From Metridium senile (taxonomy: Eukaryota > Cnidaria > Anthozoa > Actiniaria > Metridiidae), in NCBI GenBank assembly GCA_949775045.1, contig OX459097.1:17088210-17152209 (forward strand): DNA of 64,000 nucleotides, read 5' to 3'. The translations under genes and the position numbers were made by a program. This document shows, piece by piece, positions 47,048 through 64,000 of the stretch. Within the stretch, counting starts at the first letter, position 1; every line of letters starts with the position of its first letter. The notes under the pieces are model-generated. The model was not told the DNA's origin and did not search any database. It saw only the letters and a program-made list of their open reading frames with translations.

Positions 47048-50000
47048 ATGACAATGGATGCACATACTAAAGGATACCCCATCACTGACGAAGATCGCAA
47101 ACGCATCCACAACAAAGATCTGTGTGGCTTCTGTAATAACGTGGTAAGAAAGGCCATCCAAACACCTTGTGGACATCGATATTGCTTTGAATGTATAGAA
47201 CGGGAGTTTGTGTAAGTATTTCTTTAGTGTTTTACATATATTTTAGTGTCTAGACATAGAATACTTCTGAGAAATGAGCTAAACACCGAACGAGTGAAGG
47301 AAGAAACTAACAACTACATAGAGAAATAAATGAATGAATGGTTGAAAAAACGAAAGAATAAATGAATGAAGTACAGAATAAAGAAATAAATGAATATAGC
47401 AAAACGATCGAAAGCGGGTCTAAAAATACATACATCAACGAACATGCAGGACAACACACAAAGAAATGGACGAATCAGCGAAAAACGAATACATTATCGA
47501 GCCGAAGAATTTAACGCGCGAATGAATCGATCTGTAATAAATATTTTAATATTTGTACTACGCAGAATACATGTGGTTATAATCTATTTTGCGTACTAAC
47601 CGAAGAACGTATGTGTGTACTTGAAAAAATGTAAAATGCATGTTCAATAGAGAAACGAACAAAAGAAAAAAGAAAAACTGACGAAAAAATATGGAATCAG
47701 CAAAAATGATAAAAGGATCTAATGAATATCTATTTATTCTTGTATGAACATACGCAATTATGAAAGAAAAAGAGTGCGCTTTTAGGGATCTTTCCTACGA
47801 ACAATAAATAAAAATTGGCCAACACGTTGCTGTGTATGTTTTGGCCGAATTCAAAACTTTTGTGAATAATAATATGCTTTGTCTTATGTAGTTCAAAGAC
47901 ACGTGGAAAATATTTGGAACAATGAAGTTTTTGGTTCCCATGCAGAGGTTTTGAATTGGGTCAAAACGTACATAGCAATGCGTTAGCTGATTTAATTTGG
48001 TCTATTTCTTAATGTGTTATAGTTAAAGTTCAAGCATGTGGCCTAACCCGACTAAAAACCGCAATTGGAAACTAAAAGCTTTTAATATATCAAGTCATGT
48101 TCTATTTTTATTCACAGCAAGGGAGTGGCTATTTGTAGAGTTTGTCAAGAACCTTTAACACGAGATAAGGTATGTAATTACTTATTAAAGCAGAACGTCG
48201 ACTAAATAACAAAAAGTGGTATCGATATTTCTTCGAAAGTGAAGTAATATTCCCCGACCGCCATCTTGAAAGGTAGCCGGGCCTTTGCATTAAAGCGAGA
48301 TGAACGTTGAGCTTGCAATGATAGTGATACGTGACTAGTTGTCCCATAAGGTGTTAAAAGGACTTTATCATATCATTGCAAGCTCAACGTTCAACTAGCT
48401 TCGATCGGCATAGGCCCGGCTACCTTTCAAGATGGCGCAGGGAACTGTGAAGGGGATTATTGCGAAATGGATTTCTTTGGGTTCACTTTCTGATCCAGTT
48501 GATTTCAATGTTTCCATGCTTAGTAGAGATACTTTCTCAGTGTCTTGTCTTTTCGGAATTGAAAACAGTCATTTCCGACAACCGTTGTCTCTTATGATGT
48601 GAACACTATTGTGGCGCAGATGATCACAGGAAGCCTTTAATTGAAGTTTACCAGAACACACATGTCCACCAGCACAAGTGTCAATCTGTCATTGAGAAAC
48701 AACCGTACCGCGTGTTGACTTTATACTAGAGTATAACAAAAGATAGCCTCATTTGCAGTCGCTACTTTGTATCGTCACGCAACTCTTGAGCTCATATCCC
48801 ATCCACCATTTCGGTCTCAGCAATCTATGGTCTACTTTTTGAACATGACAACTATTTTCATTAGGGTGTAAATCGAAGCTCATCTTAATTCTAAACAAAA
48901 CAACCCATTCGTAAAGAAAACCAGGTATTATGTTCATAATATTGCTATACCTGTTTTCTAATATTCTGTTTTTGATGTTTCTACAGATCTTCAGAGACAA
49001 GTTTGCTGACCGTGAAATCCAGTTTATTATTTTGTGCTGCATATATTCTGTGTTTGGATGTAAATGGAAGGGTAAACTTTGCCATCGTGAGGTACGTTGT
49101 TTCCTTGGTTTTCCGGGTTTCCTCCCATATCATTCAAATAAGGATTCACATCTGGGCTACCTGTAAATTTTTATTTAACAATAATAGTCATTTTCACAGT
49201 TCTATTCAGTATCCACAAGTAATAGTTCCAAGTCGAGGTGTGGAGTTGTTGCGCATGACAAATTATAGTTTTGCTTTGTGTGGCAACTCCAACGTCGATT
49301 TGGAACTATCATGCGTGTCACTGAACGGAACTGTAAAAAGGGAATAACAACCGAGCCGAGGTCAAGGCACTGAGCCTTAGGTGAATAATTGTTTTAGTAT
49401 AAATACAAACGTGGATATTTCAAAAAGTAAAGACAACCAGCCTCGTTATCAAGTCTAAAAGCGTGCAAAAATGTAGGTGATTATCGAGAAATAATGTGAA
49501 CTTACCGACAGCTAGAACGAAATCACCAAGTAGTATCCAGTATCCAATATGAGGTGAAATTAATAACAATAGTTTCCATATAGTTCTCTCCGCCGGCAAT
49601 CTTGAAAGCTAACCAAGCACGCCTTTGCATCGAAACGAGACGAACGTTGAGCTTGCAATGATAGAAACACGTGAACAATAAACGTGCAAAGTGTTAAATG
49701 TCTCTATCATTGCATTCTGAGCACCCTTCAGTGGAAAGGCACAGTTACCTGTCAGGGTAGGGAAAGTCGTAGGGAACTATGAAGGGGTCTATTACTCTTT
49801 TTGAAATAGGCCGATATACCATATTTGAGGTCAGTCTCTGTTTGGACTACACACCAATTTGTCCCTTTCCTTTATTCTATCTCTTAAAAGAGAAAATATA
49901 TTATATATTTAAAGTTATTATTTCCATTTCTTCCAGGAACATCACAAAACGTGCAAGTTTATTCCTCTCAAGTGCGTGAATCGTGAATGTGACAAACACG

Positions 50001-53000
50001 TGACCAAAGATAACTTGGCGCATCATTTACAGGATGAATGTCTGTACAGAGAAGTCTTGTGTTCCTTTTGTGAACAGCCTGTCACATTTAACAACCTTAA
50101 GGTACGTAATAACTTTTTTTAATTTGTATATAACGCTCTCTTCAAAAAGAGTTGAAGTGCGAATACTGAGTAGTATCTATACAGTAACCAGCATTAATCT
50201 TGGAAAACATTGTTGAGAAAAAACTATGATTCTGGCATTTTTGTCCCCCCCCCCCCCCTTTTCCCCTAAATTAAAGAAGTACGAGAGAAACAAAAACAAC
50301 TCTAAGACCAAATTGTTAAAGGCGTTAAACCACTCTAGCGGTTTTCATAGTATGCAGTTCACGTTTCGCGACGTTCACTTTTCAACGTTGCAGCAATAAG
50401 TTTGTTCACTACATAGTATAGTTTATGTGCTGCATAAACGGCTAGCTGGTCACTGAGTTATAAAGAGATTTGAAAAAAGAAGAGATCAACTTCTGTCGCG
50501 TGTCTAACATATCTCTGATCCTTCTTCCTTTTTTGTTCTCTTTCTAACGCGATCTAAAGAAGGATTGTGCAAAATTTAAGCACGTTGAAATATTTACATA
50601 CGATATATAAGTCAATTTTGCTATTGTTTTCCTATTGAAATTGAAATTGAATTTTTATTCAACTTGATCACATGTGATTTTGATTATTTCAGGAACATGA
50701 AGGAAAATGCCCCTCGTTCCCAGTCCCCTGTGAGCACTGTGGTAAACAGTTTCCACGTAGTATGGTATGTATTCCGCAATGCAGAAACGACATGCAGCCT
50801 GGAGCGATTTAAGTCCTTCATAGCCGCTATGATACTTAATAATAATAATTTATTTCTAGTGCATCCCAAAAATTCTAGATATAAATAGATATTTACAAAT
50901 AACTAATGCTCATACAGATGTACCAGTAATTAATTAGTGTAGAATCGTATAAGATCTCAGAATTTCAAAGGATAATTGAGTTAATAAATAGGTCTTCAGT
51001 TGATTTTTAAAACTTTCTGTGCTGGTTTTGACGGAAGGCAGGAGTTGATTCTACAGCCTTGGTGCAGCTGTAGAAAACGCACGTTTACCCTTACTTTGGA
51101 CAGCGACTCCATTATGTTAGATTTCTTGTCCAGGTGACGTCACATATAACAATCCCAAACTCCTTTGCGGTACTTAAATATTCACTGAAATCAAATCGTA
51201 AAGTAGAAACAAGTGTAATCACATATAATTTAACTGGATCCTAAAACAGAGTAAAAACGTGGCTTGCGTATAAAATAAAAAAACCGATTGAATCGGCTCG
51301 GATCCGCAGCAGAATTGAACTCTAGTTTACCCAAAACGCAGGTGATTGCATGCAATTGTATCAGCCTGTACGATCGATGAAATGGCTCGTTAACAACAGG
51401 CTATGTCACATATGGACGCAAATGACCGTAGGGGAAGGCTGGGACCTTAGCTACTTAAAATCGCCTTTTTGAGTTGGTTCCCCCCGTTTAACATTATATT
51501 ATCATAATTACATATGGGTAATTGTTTGTCTGAATCATGCAACAGGCTGGACTATGCACTCTTGAATGTAAAAGATTGCAGACGATCACACTGGATGTCG
51601 CACAAATAAAAAGCGATAAAGTCTTTTTACAACAAACGATTATACATTGAAACGTTAGAGATCGCCAATGAACACAGAAAACAAAACACGTAAAGCGACT
51701 TGCCAATTTCTTACAATATTATATTTCAGATTCTTAAATCGTCACGTATTCATTTATAAGCGTATATTCACTATGCATTCCGTTGAATTAATGACATTAA
51801 AACAGAATCAAATTTTTTTTTCTTTTCCAGATTAAAGACCATCTGAATACAAGTTCAGTAGATGTGTGTGAGTCCCTCATTGCTCGATGTCCCTATGTGA
51901 AAGTTGGCTGTAAAGAAAATATGGTAAGCATGAAAAGAGTAGTCTTCTTTAACCAGCACAAACGGGAGAAGATGTTACGTATTTTAAAGTCATGTTGCTA
52001 AAGCTATTTATGATCTTGTGACATTCTTTTGATATTTTTTTTACGTTAAAAACAATCAAATTCAAATTCAAAGCAATCATGAATAATGAATAATGAATAA
52101 GATCGACAGCCAAAGCAAGCACACTATTTGGGTCACGTGGGTAAATTTGAAACCAAGCAATCAACACAAAACAATGATCCCGGCTAGGGAATGAGCAAGG
52201 AATTCTCGACGGCCCAAGACAATCAACTTTCGTTGTTTACACCCACTAGCTAGCAAGGCATGAAGATGGCATCACAAAACGCAATCAATTAGGCAGACCT
52301 GTACTCACTACTACTATAGTGAACATGCACAACAATAATAACACTTCACTTTCTAAAAAAATACAATTGGATATTTAAATTTATTATATAGATTGATTCT
52401 AACGCGCGCTCTGATTGGCCAAACAAGCGTGGTTTATGAGAGTATAAACCACGGTCGTAAGAGAGCGAAATTTCGTAAGAGAGCGAAGTTTTTTTGAACG
52501 ATTTTTGAACAATTTTTAATCGAAATCTATACAATAAAATAAATAATTAAGGTTCAGCCGTGGTTTATACTCTAATATATAACCGCACGCTTGGCATTTG
52601 AACACACTTAAAAATGTCCAGAAGCACTCGCTTTCAGCTCGTGCTTCTCGACATTTTCTCGTGTGTTATCACAGTATGAACCACGGCTGAACCTTAATTA
52701 TTTGTTAAGTAAAAGAAAAAGGTGCTAGGTTACTTGAAGTAGTTTAAACAAAACAACTCAGGAAACCTATATACAAAAATTGCATTATAGATCATATTTA
52801 GGTGAAACAATTCTACAATATATAATTAATATAATAAATAACAGATACAGAAATATTATAAGTGAAATTATAGTAATAGTTACAGAATTGTATAGACTGA
52901 TACAATAGTACTTACTATTGTTTAATTGTTTATTTATTTCCTTTCTCAGCCCAAGAATCACGACGAACGTGCAATTCATTTCCAAAGAAATATCCAAGAT

Positions 53001-53951
53001 CACCTAAATCTTCTTTTTGGTATGTTTGTGAAGTTCTTGCCACTTCTCGAGGACCTGGTTCCAGTGAAACCAAATGGAAAGAAAGCCAAATTACCTCATC
53101 TTCTTCAATCGGTATGTGATGAAGCACTATCTCAGATTAACAGCCTTTACCAAGGGCTTGAGGAGAGGATCAAACAAATTGAGGGAAAGTATGACAACAG
53201 GAGTGCCATGGTGCACACCGGACAAAATGGGATTATCAAACCAGACCTCATTCGCCGACTGGATAATTCTGATGCTAAAACAGCTGATCTGGAGTTCTTA
53301 TTGAACGAGGCACACAATACCATCGAAGATCTACGACAAGAATTGACGAAAACGAACGTTAGATTCGAGAAAGCAGAGGATACGATACGGAAATTGGAAA
53401 AACGAATGGAAGAACTAGAAAACGTTTCTGGCATACGAAACGTGGCCGTTGCTGATCTTGAGGAGAAAATAAGTAGTTCCAACAATAGTAGCAGTGATGG
53501 TATCTTGGTATGGAAGATCGACCAAGTAGCAAAAAGACGAGCCGAGGCGTCAAGTGGTCGACAAATCTCGTTCTACAGTAAGCCATTCTACACAGATCCA
53601 CAGGGGTACAAGATGTGTGCTCGTATTTATCTCGAAGGCGATGGGATGGGCAAAGGTAACCACATCAGTTTATTCTTTGTGGTGATGCGCGGAGAGTACG
53701 ATGCGTTGCTGAAATGGCCATTTAGACAAAAGGTTACAATGATGCTATTGGATCAAGACAACGAGGAGCATGTGATTGATGCTTTTCGACCAGATCCAAC
53801 CAGCAGCTCATTCCAGAGACCCAAGGGGGCCATGAACATTGCATCAGGTTGCCCGATGTTTTGTCCTCACAGTGAGTTACAACGACATGCCTATATACGG
53901 GACGATGTGATGTTTATTAAGATAATCGTTGACAGACCAGACTGGAAATAA
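47048..53951 (+). CDS. TRAF-type RING/zinc-finger/MATH adaptor, copy C (complete)
   Basis: Seven coding exons with GT-AG borders: 47048-47211, 48118-48169, 48987-49091, 49937-50101, 50693-50764, 51831-51923, 52950-53951, encoding 550 aa. Domain order is RING 26-64 (CGFC, CGHRYC, FEC, CRVC), TRAF zinc fingers to about 217, coiled coil, then MATH/TRAF-C to the C-terminus. The exon plan is as in copy B: exon 1+2 is 216 nt in both, and exons 3-6 are the same length. The ATG at 47048 lies 8 nt after an acceptor, again implying an upstream untranslated exon; a second in-frame ATG follows at 47054. RING, exons 5-6 and the start of exon 7 differ strongly from A/B. Exon 4 and the last ~200 codons are nearly identical. 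Likely a signalling adaptor or E3 in immune/NF-kB pathways (family knowledge). Confidence 0.94.
48251..48456. repeat. Fold-back element F1 (TRAF-C intron 2)
   Basis: Both arms are present (CCATCTTGAAAGGTAGCCGG and CCGGCTACCTTTCAAGATGG); the outermost left end is degraded. Confidence 0.85.
49191..49341. mobile_element. Small fold-back element (TTTTCACAGTTCTATTCAGT)
   Basis: Inverted ends TTTTCACAGTTC / GAACTGTAAAAA, with inner arms GATAGTTCCAA-type and GGAGTTGTTGCGC / GGCAACTCC. A fragment with the same end (CGGAACTGTGAAAAGG) is at about 61697. Confidence 0.65.
49572..49790. repeat. Fold-back element F1 (TRAF-C intron 3)
   Basis: Diverged complete member, at the same intron position as the half copies at 1230 and 28735. 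The preceding TATCCAATATGAG flank is also shared, so the insertion predates the split of copy C from A/B, or was spread by gene conversion. Confidence 0.75.
50828..51200. repeat. Degenerate interspersed repeat
   Basis: AATAATAATAATTTATTTCTAG followed about 170 bp later by GGAGTTGATTCTACAGCCTTGGTGCAGC-type sequence resembles a widespread animal interspersed repeat. Family name not certain. Lies in TRAF-C intron 5. Confidence 0.3.
52385..52705. mobile_element. Fold-back element (ACCACGG arms)
   Basis: GTGGTTTATGAGAGTATAAA and CCGTGGTTTATACTCTAATA, and TAATTAAGGTTCAGCCGTGG with its inverse CCACGGCTGAACCTTAATTA, form nested inverted pairs. It begins with a CTCTGATTGGCC motif typical of such elements. 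Lies in TRAF-C intron 6. Confidence 0.7.
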
Positions 53952-54417
53952 CTGATGACTATAGAAGGAAGAGAACGGGAGGAGGAGGGCTAAGAATTAT
54001 GATCGTGTTTGTTCCAAATACATCAATTCCATTTTTCTTCTAGCCCTTACGTTCTCGCCAGGAGCCAGGTTGTTAATGCAGGGTGAATTGCCAGGTCATT
54101 TTCAAGGTCCTAAAAAGTTTCCCATCCAAGGAAAGTGTATAGGCTAGGAAAAGTGTCTTCATCGGGAAATGTGTATTCATCAGAAGGGAAAGTGGTGAAC
54201 AATGTCTTAGTCAGAAAAAAATAGTGTTAAATCGGGTCCTAGCTAGTCAGTAAATTCTCACAATCAGTGTCCCATTGAATCAAAGTGTCCTAGTTAGTCA
54301 GAAATAGTGTCCCAGTCAGGAAAATGTGCCGATCATGGCATGCATTATTATTGAACAAATCAAGTGTGTGCCTTTTCTTCAATATCATACTTAGTATTAC
54401 TTTAAAATATAACTGTA

Positions 54418-54605
54418 GTCCCCTTCACAGTTCCCTATGCCATCTTTGCATAAAAGCTAGACAAACGTTGAGCTTGCCATGTTAGATACCTTCTGACACA
54501 TCATTCACGTGTCTTTATCATTGCATATTCAACGTTCGTCTCGTTTTGATGCAAAGGCCGGGCTACATTTAGGTTTCAAGATGGCAAGGGATTTGTGAAG
54601 AGGAC
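54418..54605. repeat. Fold-back element F1 downstream of TRAF-C
   Basis: Ends GTCCCCTTCACAGTTCCCTA / GGGATTTGTGAAGAGGAC, about 470 bp past the stop codon of copy C. Confidence 0.8.
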
Positions 54606-55528
54606 TATTGATATTTAAGGTTCCGGTAGAACACCAACATTACTAATTTAAATATATGTGAGCTAATAAAAATAGGTATATTTTATAGGTATAAATAGAA
54701 TAAGTATATTCTTAATTATGCACGGTATATTTATAAATATATATTAATTAGAATAGTTTTATTACTCGGGATTCCTGTGGAATCCATAGTTTAGGTTTTG
54801 GTGTTCTTATTTTTCTTCATCGACAAAAAGCACTCACGTCGGCGCATGAGTAGGATCACAGCGTATGCGTAAACTTACCCATACGAGCACATGGATATGT
54901 GATTTGTCGAAGGAATGATTTCTCGGTGGAGGTAATCGCAAATACTTTTATATTTTATGCGCTCACGCCACATTATTCGCAGTAGAATTACATTTAAGTT
55001 CATGTCGAATGTTTTCGGAAAGGTTCACTGTGAATTTTAATAGTTAGTGATCTTTCTTGACTAAGCGAACCAACTTATTATGATGGAGTTTATCGAGAAA
55101 TATTCCCTGCCGTAGGGAGCAGAAGATACTATTTATTCATCCTTACATAATGCTATGAAATGGACCAGTAAAGAGATCGACGAAGCTGTTACTACTGGAC
55201 ATTTAACAGTATTGTAAGCATTCTTAGACGGAGTACGATACAGCGCACTAGAAGTGAAGACCATACAAACAGAAGAAACGGAACCTTCAATTTATAAATA
55301 AATGCCTGCGTGCACAATTATTATTGAACAGTATAATACTTTAGTGATGATATTTAGGGTAAATGTATTGCTTCTTGTAATTATTTCTTTTATATTTTTT
55401 GATTAAAGTAACGAGTTTATCTATCAATATATAGTTTAATTTTATTGACTACTATTAGTTGACACTGGTATTAAATGTGTTTAACCTGGCGATTGCCAAC
55501 CTCTTCTGAAGCTGCCATTTTTTCAAAT

Positions 55529-55678
55529 ATATATATGTTATTTACCGGCAGGGAGGTCCGTATAGTGAAAAACTGCCCGAGGTCTTGGCTGTACGGACCG
55601 AGGTCCGCCGAGGTCCGTTTTCCAAGACCGAGGGCAGCTTTTCACTATACGGACGGACCTCTAGCCGGTAAATAACTT
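55529..55678. mobile_element. Fold-back element GTTATTTACCGGC
   Basis: Two ~55-bp arms (GTTATTTACCGGCAGGGAGG and its inverse ending GCCGGTAAATAAC) flank a CGAGGTCCG-rich centre. Nearly perfect hairpin. Confidence 0.85.
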
Positions 55679-56479
55679 ATTCATTTCTTTTATTCTCTCT
55701 AATTATTAATGTTTTTGATATTTTACGACGCGCGTTGCTTTCAAATGGCTTTCCACTAGTTTTACTGAAAAAGAGCGGGTTATCAGAAACCGGTTTTCAT
55801 TAAGCGTGACGCCGGGCTGCCTCGACAAACTTACAGAAATTTTAATGCCAAAATATTTCAAATTACTGCAGCTTTTTTCATCATTCCAAATCAAAGATCG
55901 TTTAAAGACAAAGGGTTTTTTTTATATCTCAACATCAAAGAAAGTCAAGAAGCAAAAAAAAAACAAGTTTTACAAAGGATTTTAGCTGACACGAACAAGT
56001 GAATCATGCACGATGGATGTTGAAACGAGTTGTAATTCGTCGGACGTTTGCATCAAGAAAAAAGCCTACTGAAGCTTATTTTTCGATAAATAATAAGAAA
56101 TAAGAAATTTTGTCGAACGCACCGTCAACTGATGAAGGAATGTATTTGTCTGTTTTGCACTTTATGAAGAAGATGAAAGTTGAAAGCACTGAGGATCGCT
56201 GACAGGACTTTGAATCAAGCAAATCGACCTTTTTCAAGATTGTTTAACATTTTGTATGTAATGTATTTTGTTCTCAACTTTTGCTTATGTTTGCAAAAAC
56301 AACCAATGCTCGCCATGTAGTTTTTAATTTTCTCTAAGTCGGTTATCACATTTTGTCAGTGTTTTGGTCAATTCAGAATTCTAGATCTCCTACTATTTTG
56401 TTCGATAAATTATCATAATTAACAATTACCTATTGAAGAAGATTTTTCAAAAATTAATATCGCTGGGAAGAAATGCTAC

Positions 56480-56930
56480 CAACAGGATACCGTGGACCGG
56501 GCAGATCGTGAAAAACTGGACCGCGCGCTAGCCAATCACAGCGCGCGAATTACTAGGATACCGGACCGAAAAAAAATAACAAGAGGTTATTAACCGAGCG
56601 TGAGGTCTGTATGGGAGTACGGACCGAGCACAGCGATGTCTGTACAAAAAAACGAGGTCTGATATTTTTTCGTACTGACCGAACAAGCGAGGCTAATAAA
56701 TCGTTTATTATGTCTTTTTTTTCTTAGCGATGTACGGAATCTCAAATATTTTATAGCCGAATCTCTCATTAAACTGACTAAAAAACACTTTGCAGGTATG
56801 AAAAGGCAAAACTTTAACAAAATATTTATTGCAATACGAAAAATTACGAAAATTGGACTGTTGTCATAGAAACGGTCCGATACGCCTTTGGATGGACCGC
56901 GCGTCAACCAATCAGAATTCGAGAAATATT
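56480..56930. repeat. Related CCGGACCG/GCGCGC repeat
   Basis: GGACCGCGCGCTAGCCAATC at the left and GGACCGCGCGTCAACCAATC at the right bound repeats of TACGGACCGAGC-like units shared with the element at 55529-55678. Confidence 0.45.
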
Positions 56931-57151
56931 TCAGCCATATAATAATCTTTAATATTGACTAAATAATAATAATTAATAATATTTTGATCTTAGCAACACG
57001 GATCTTGTTAAGACTATTGTTCATTGAGGCTGGCAGCAATTGAACAATCTTGGGTTACTATATATCTGCTCTGGTTTAAGTCCTATAGGATAAATTTAAG
57101 TGTGTCCTAATGTAATTTCACTTTTGACTTTTTTTGACACCTCGCCAATAT

Positions 57152-63418
<6,267 letters not shown>

Positions 63419-63446
63419 CTATGAATAAATAGAGAAACAAATAATG

Positions 63447-64000
<554 letters not shown>

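Larger units (their letters stand above)
54606..57151. other. Intergenic DNA between TRAF-C and the oxidase, no intact gene
   Basis: Contains the fold-back repeats listed separately. A short open stretch at about 55080-55200 (KWTSKEIDEAVTTGHL) is interrupted by a stop and not recognised; it may be a gene remnant. Confidence 0.4.

Noticed and set aside
55080..55300. Possible exon MEFIEKYSLP...KWTSKEIDEAV
   Set aside because: Interrupted by a stop after 11 codons and not recognised; kept only as a possible remnant.

Overview
This is eukaryotic DNA from an animal. It is AT-rich, its genes are broken into GT-AG introns, and it is crowded with fold-back elements, microsatellites and retroelements. 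The TRAF adaptor genes, the repeat families and the type of tyrosine-recombinase retrotransposon suggest an early-branching marine invertebrate, most likely a cnidarian. That is an inference; nothing in the window names the species.

Layout. (1) 1-4553, + strand: the last four coding exons of a TRAF-type adaptor gene (copy A), with its first exons off the left edge. (2) 4554-13001: gene-free repeat-rich DNA that belongs to the same duplicated block as 32400-40540. (3) 13002-21861: a complete, apparently young retrotransposon with split direct repeats (A1-ORFs-B1-A2-B2), gag, RT/RNase H and tyrosine recombinase, Ngaro/PAT-like within the DIRS order. (4) 21862-25466: repeats and a nested MITE. 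(5) 25475-32398, +: a complete seven-exon TRAF gene (copy B, 546 aa), nearly identical to A where they overlap. (6) 32399-47039: gene-free DNA holding a decayed LINE on the - strand (about 35150-36470), several fold-back elements and a tRNA-like SINE head. (7) 47048-53951, +: a third seven-exon TRAF gene (copy C, 550 aa), diverged overall but nearly identical to A and B in exon 4 and in the MATH domain. (8) 57152-63418, - strand: seven exons of an FAD-linked (BBE-like) oxidase whose 5' end is off the right edge.

How it fits together. The window is a tandem TRAF cluster made by a recent segmental duplication (A/B) beside an older paralogue (C). All three encode zinc-finger/coiled-coil/MATH adaptors; B and C show an intact RING, so ubiquitin-ligase signalling downstream of TNF-receptor or Toll-like receptors is the expected role. 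Because A and B are paralogous, they act as 'empty-site' controls for each other: they show that a 107-bp TATAGCGC element and a 359-bp fold-back element are true insertions. They also reveal large copy-number changes in intronic tandem repeats. The retrotransposon is structurally intact and shows phase-compatible splice sites, suggesting that one leader exon serves all three of its ORFs.
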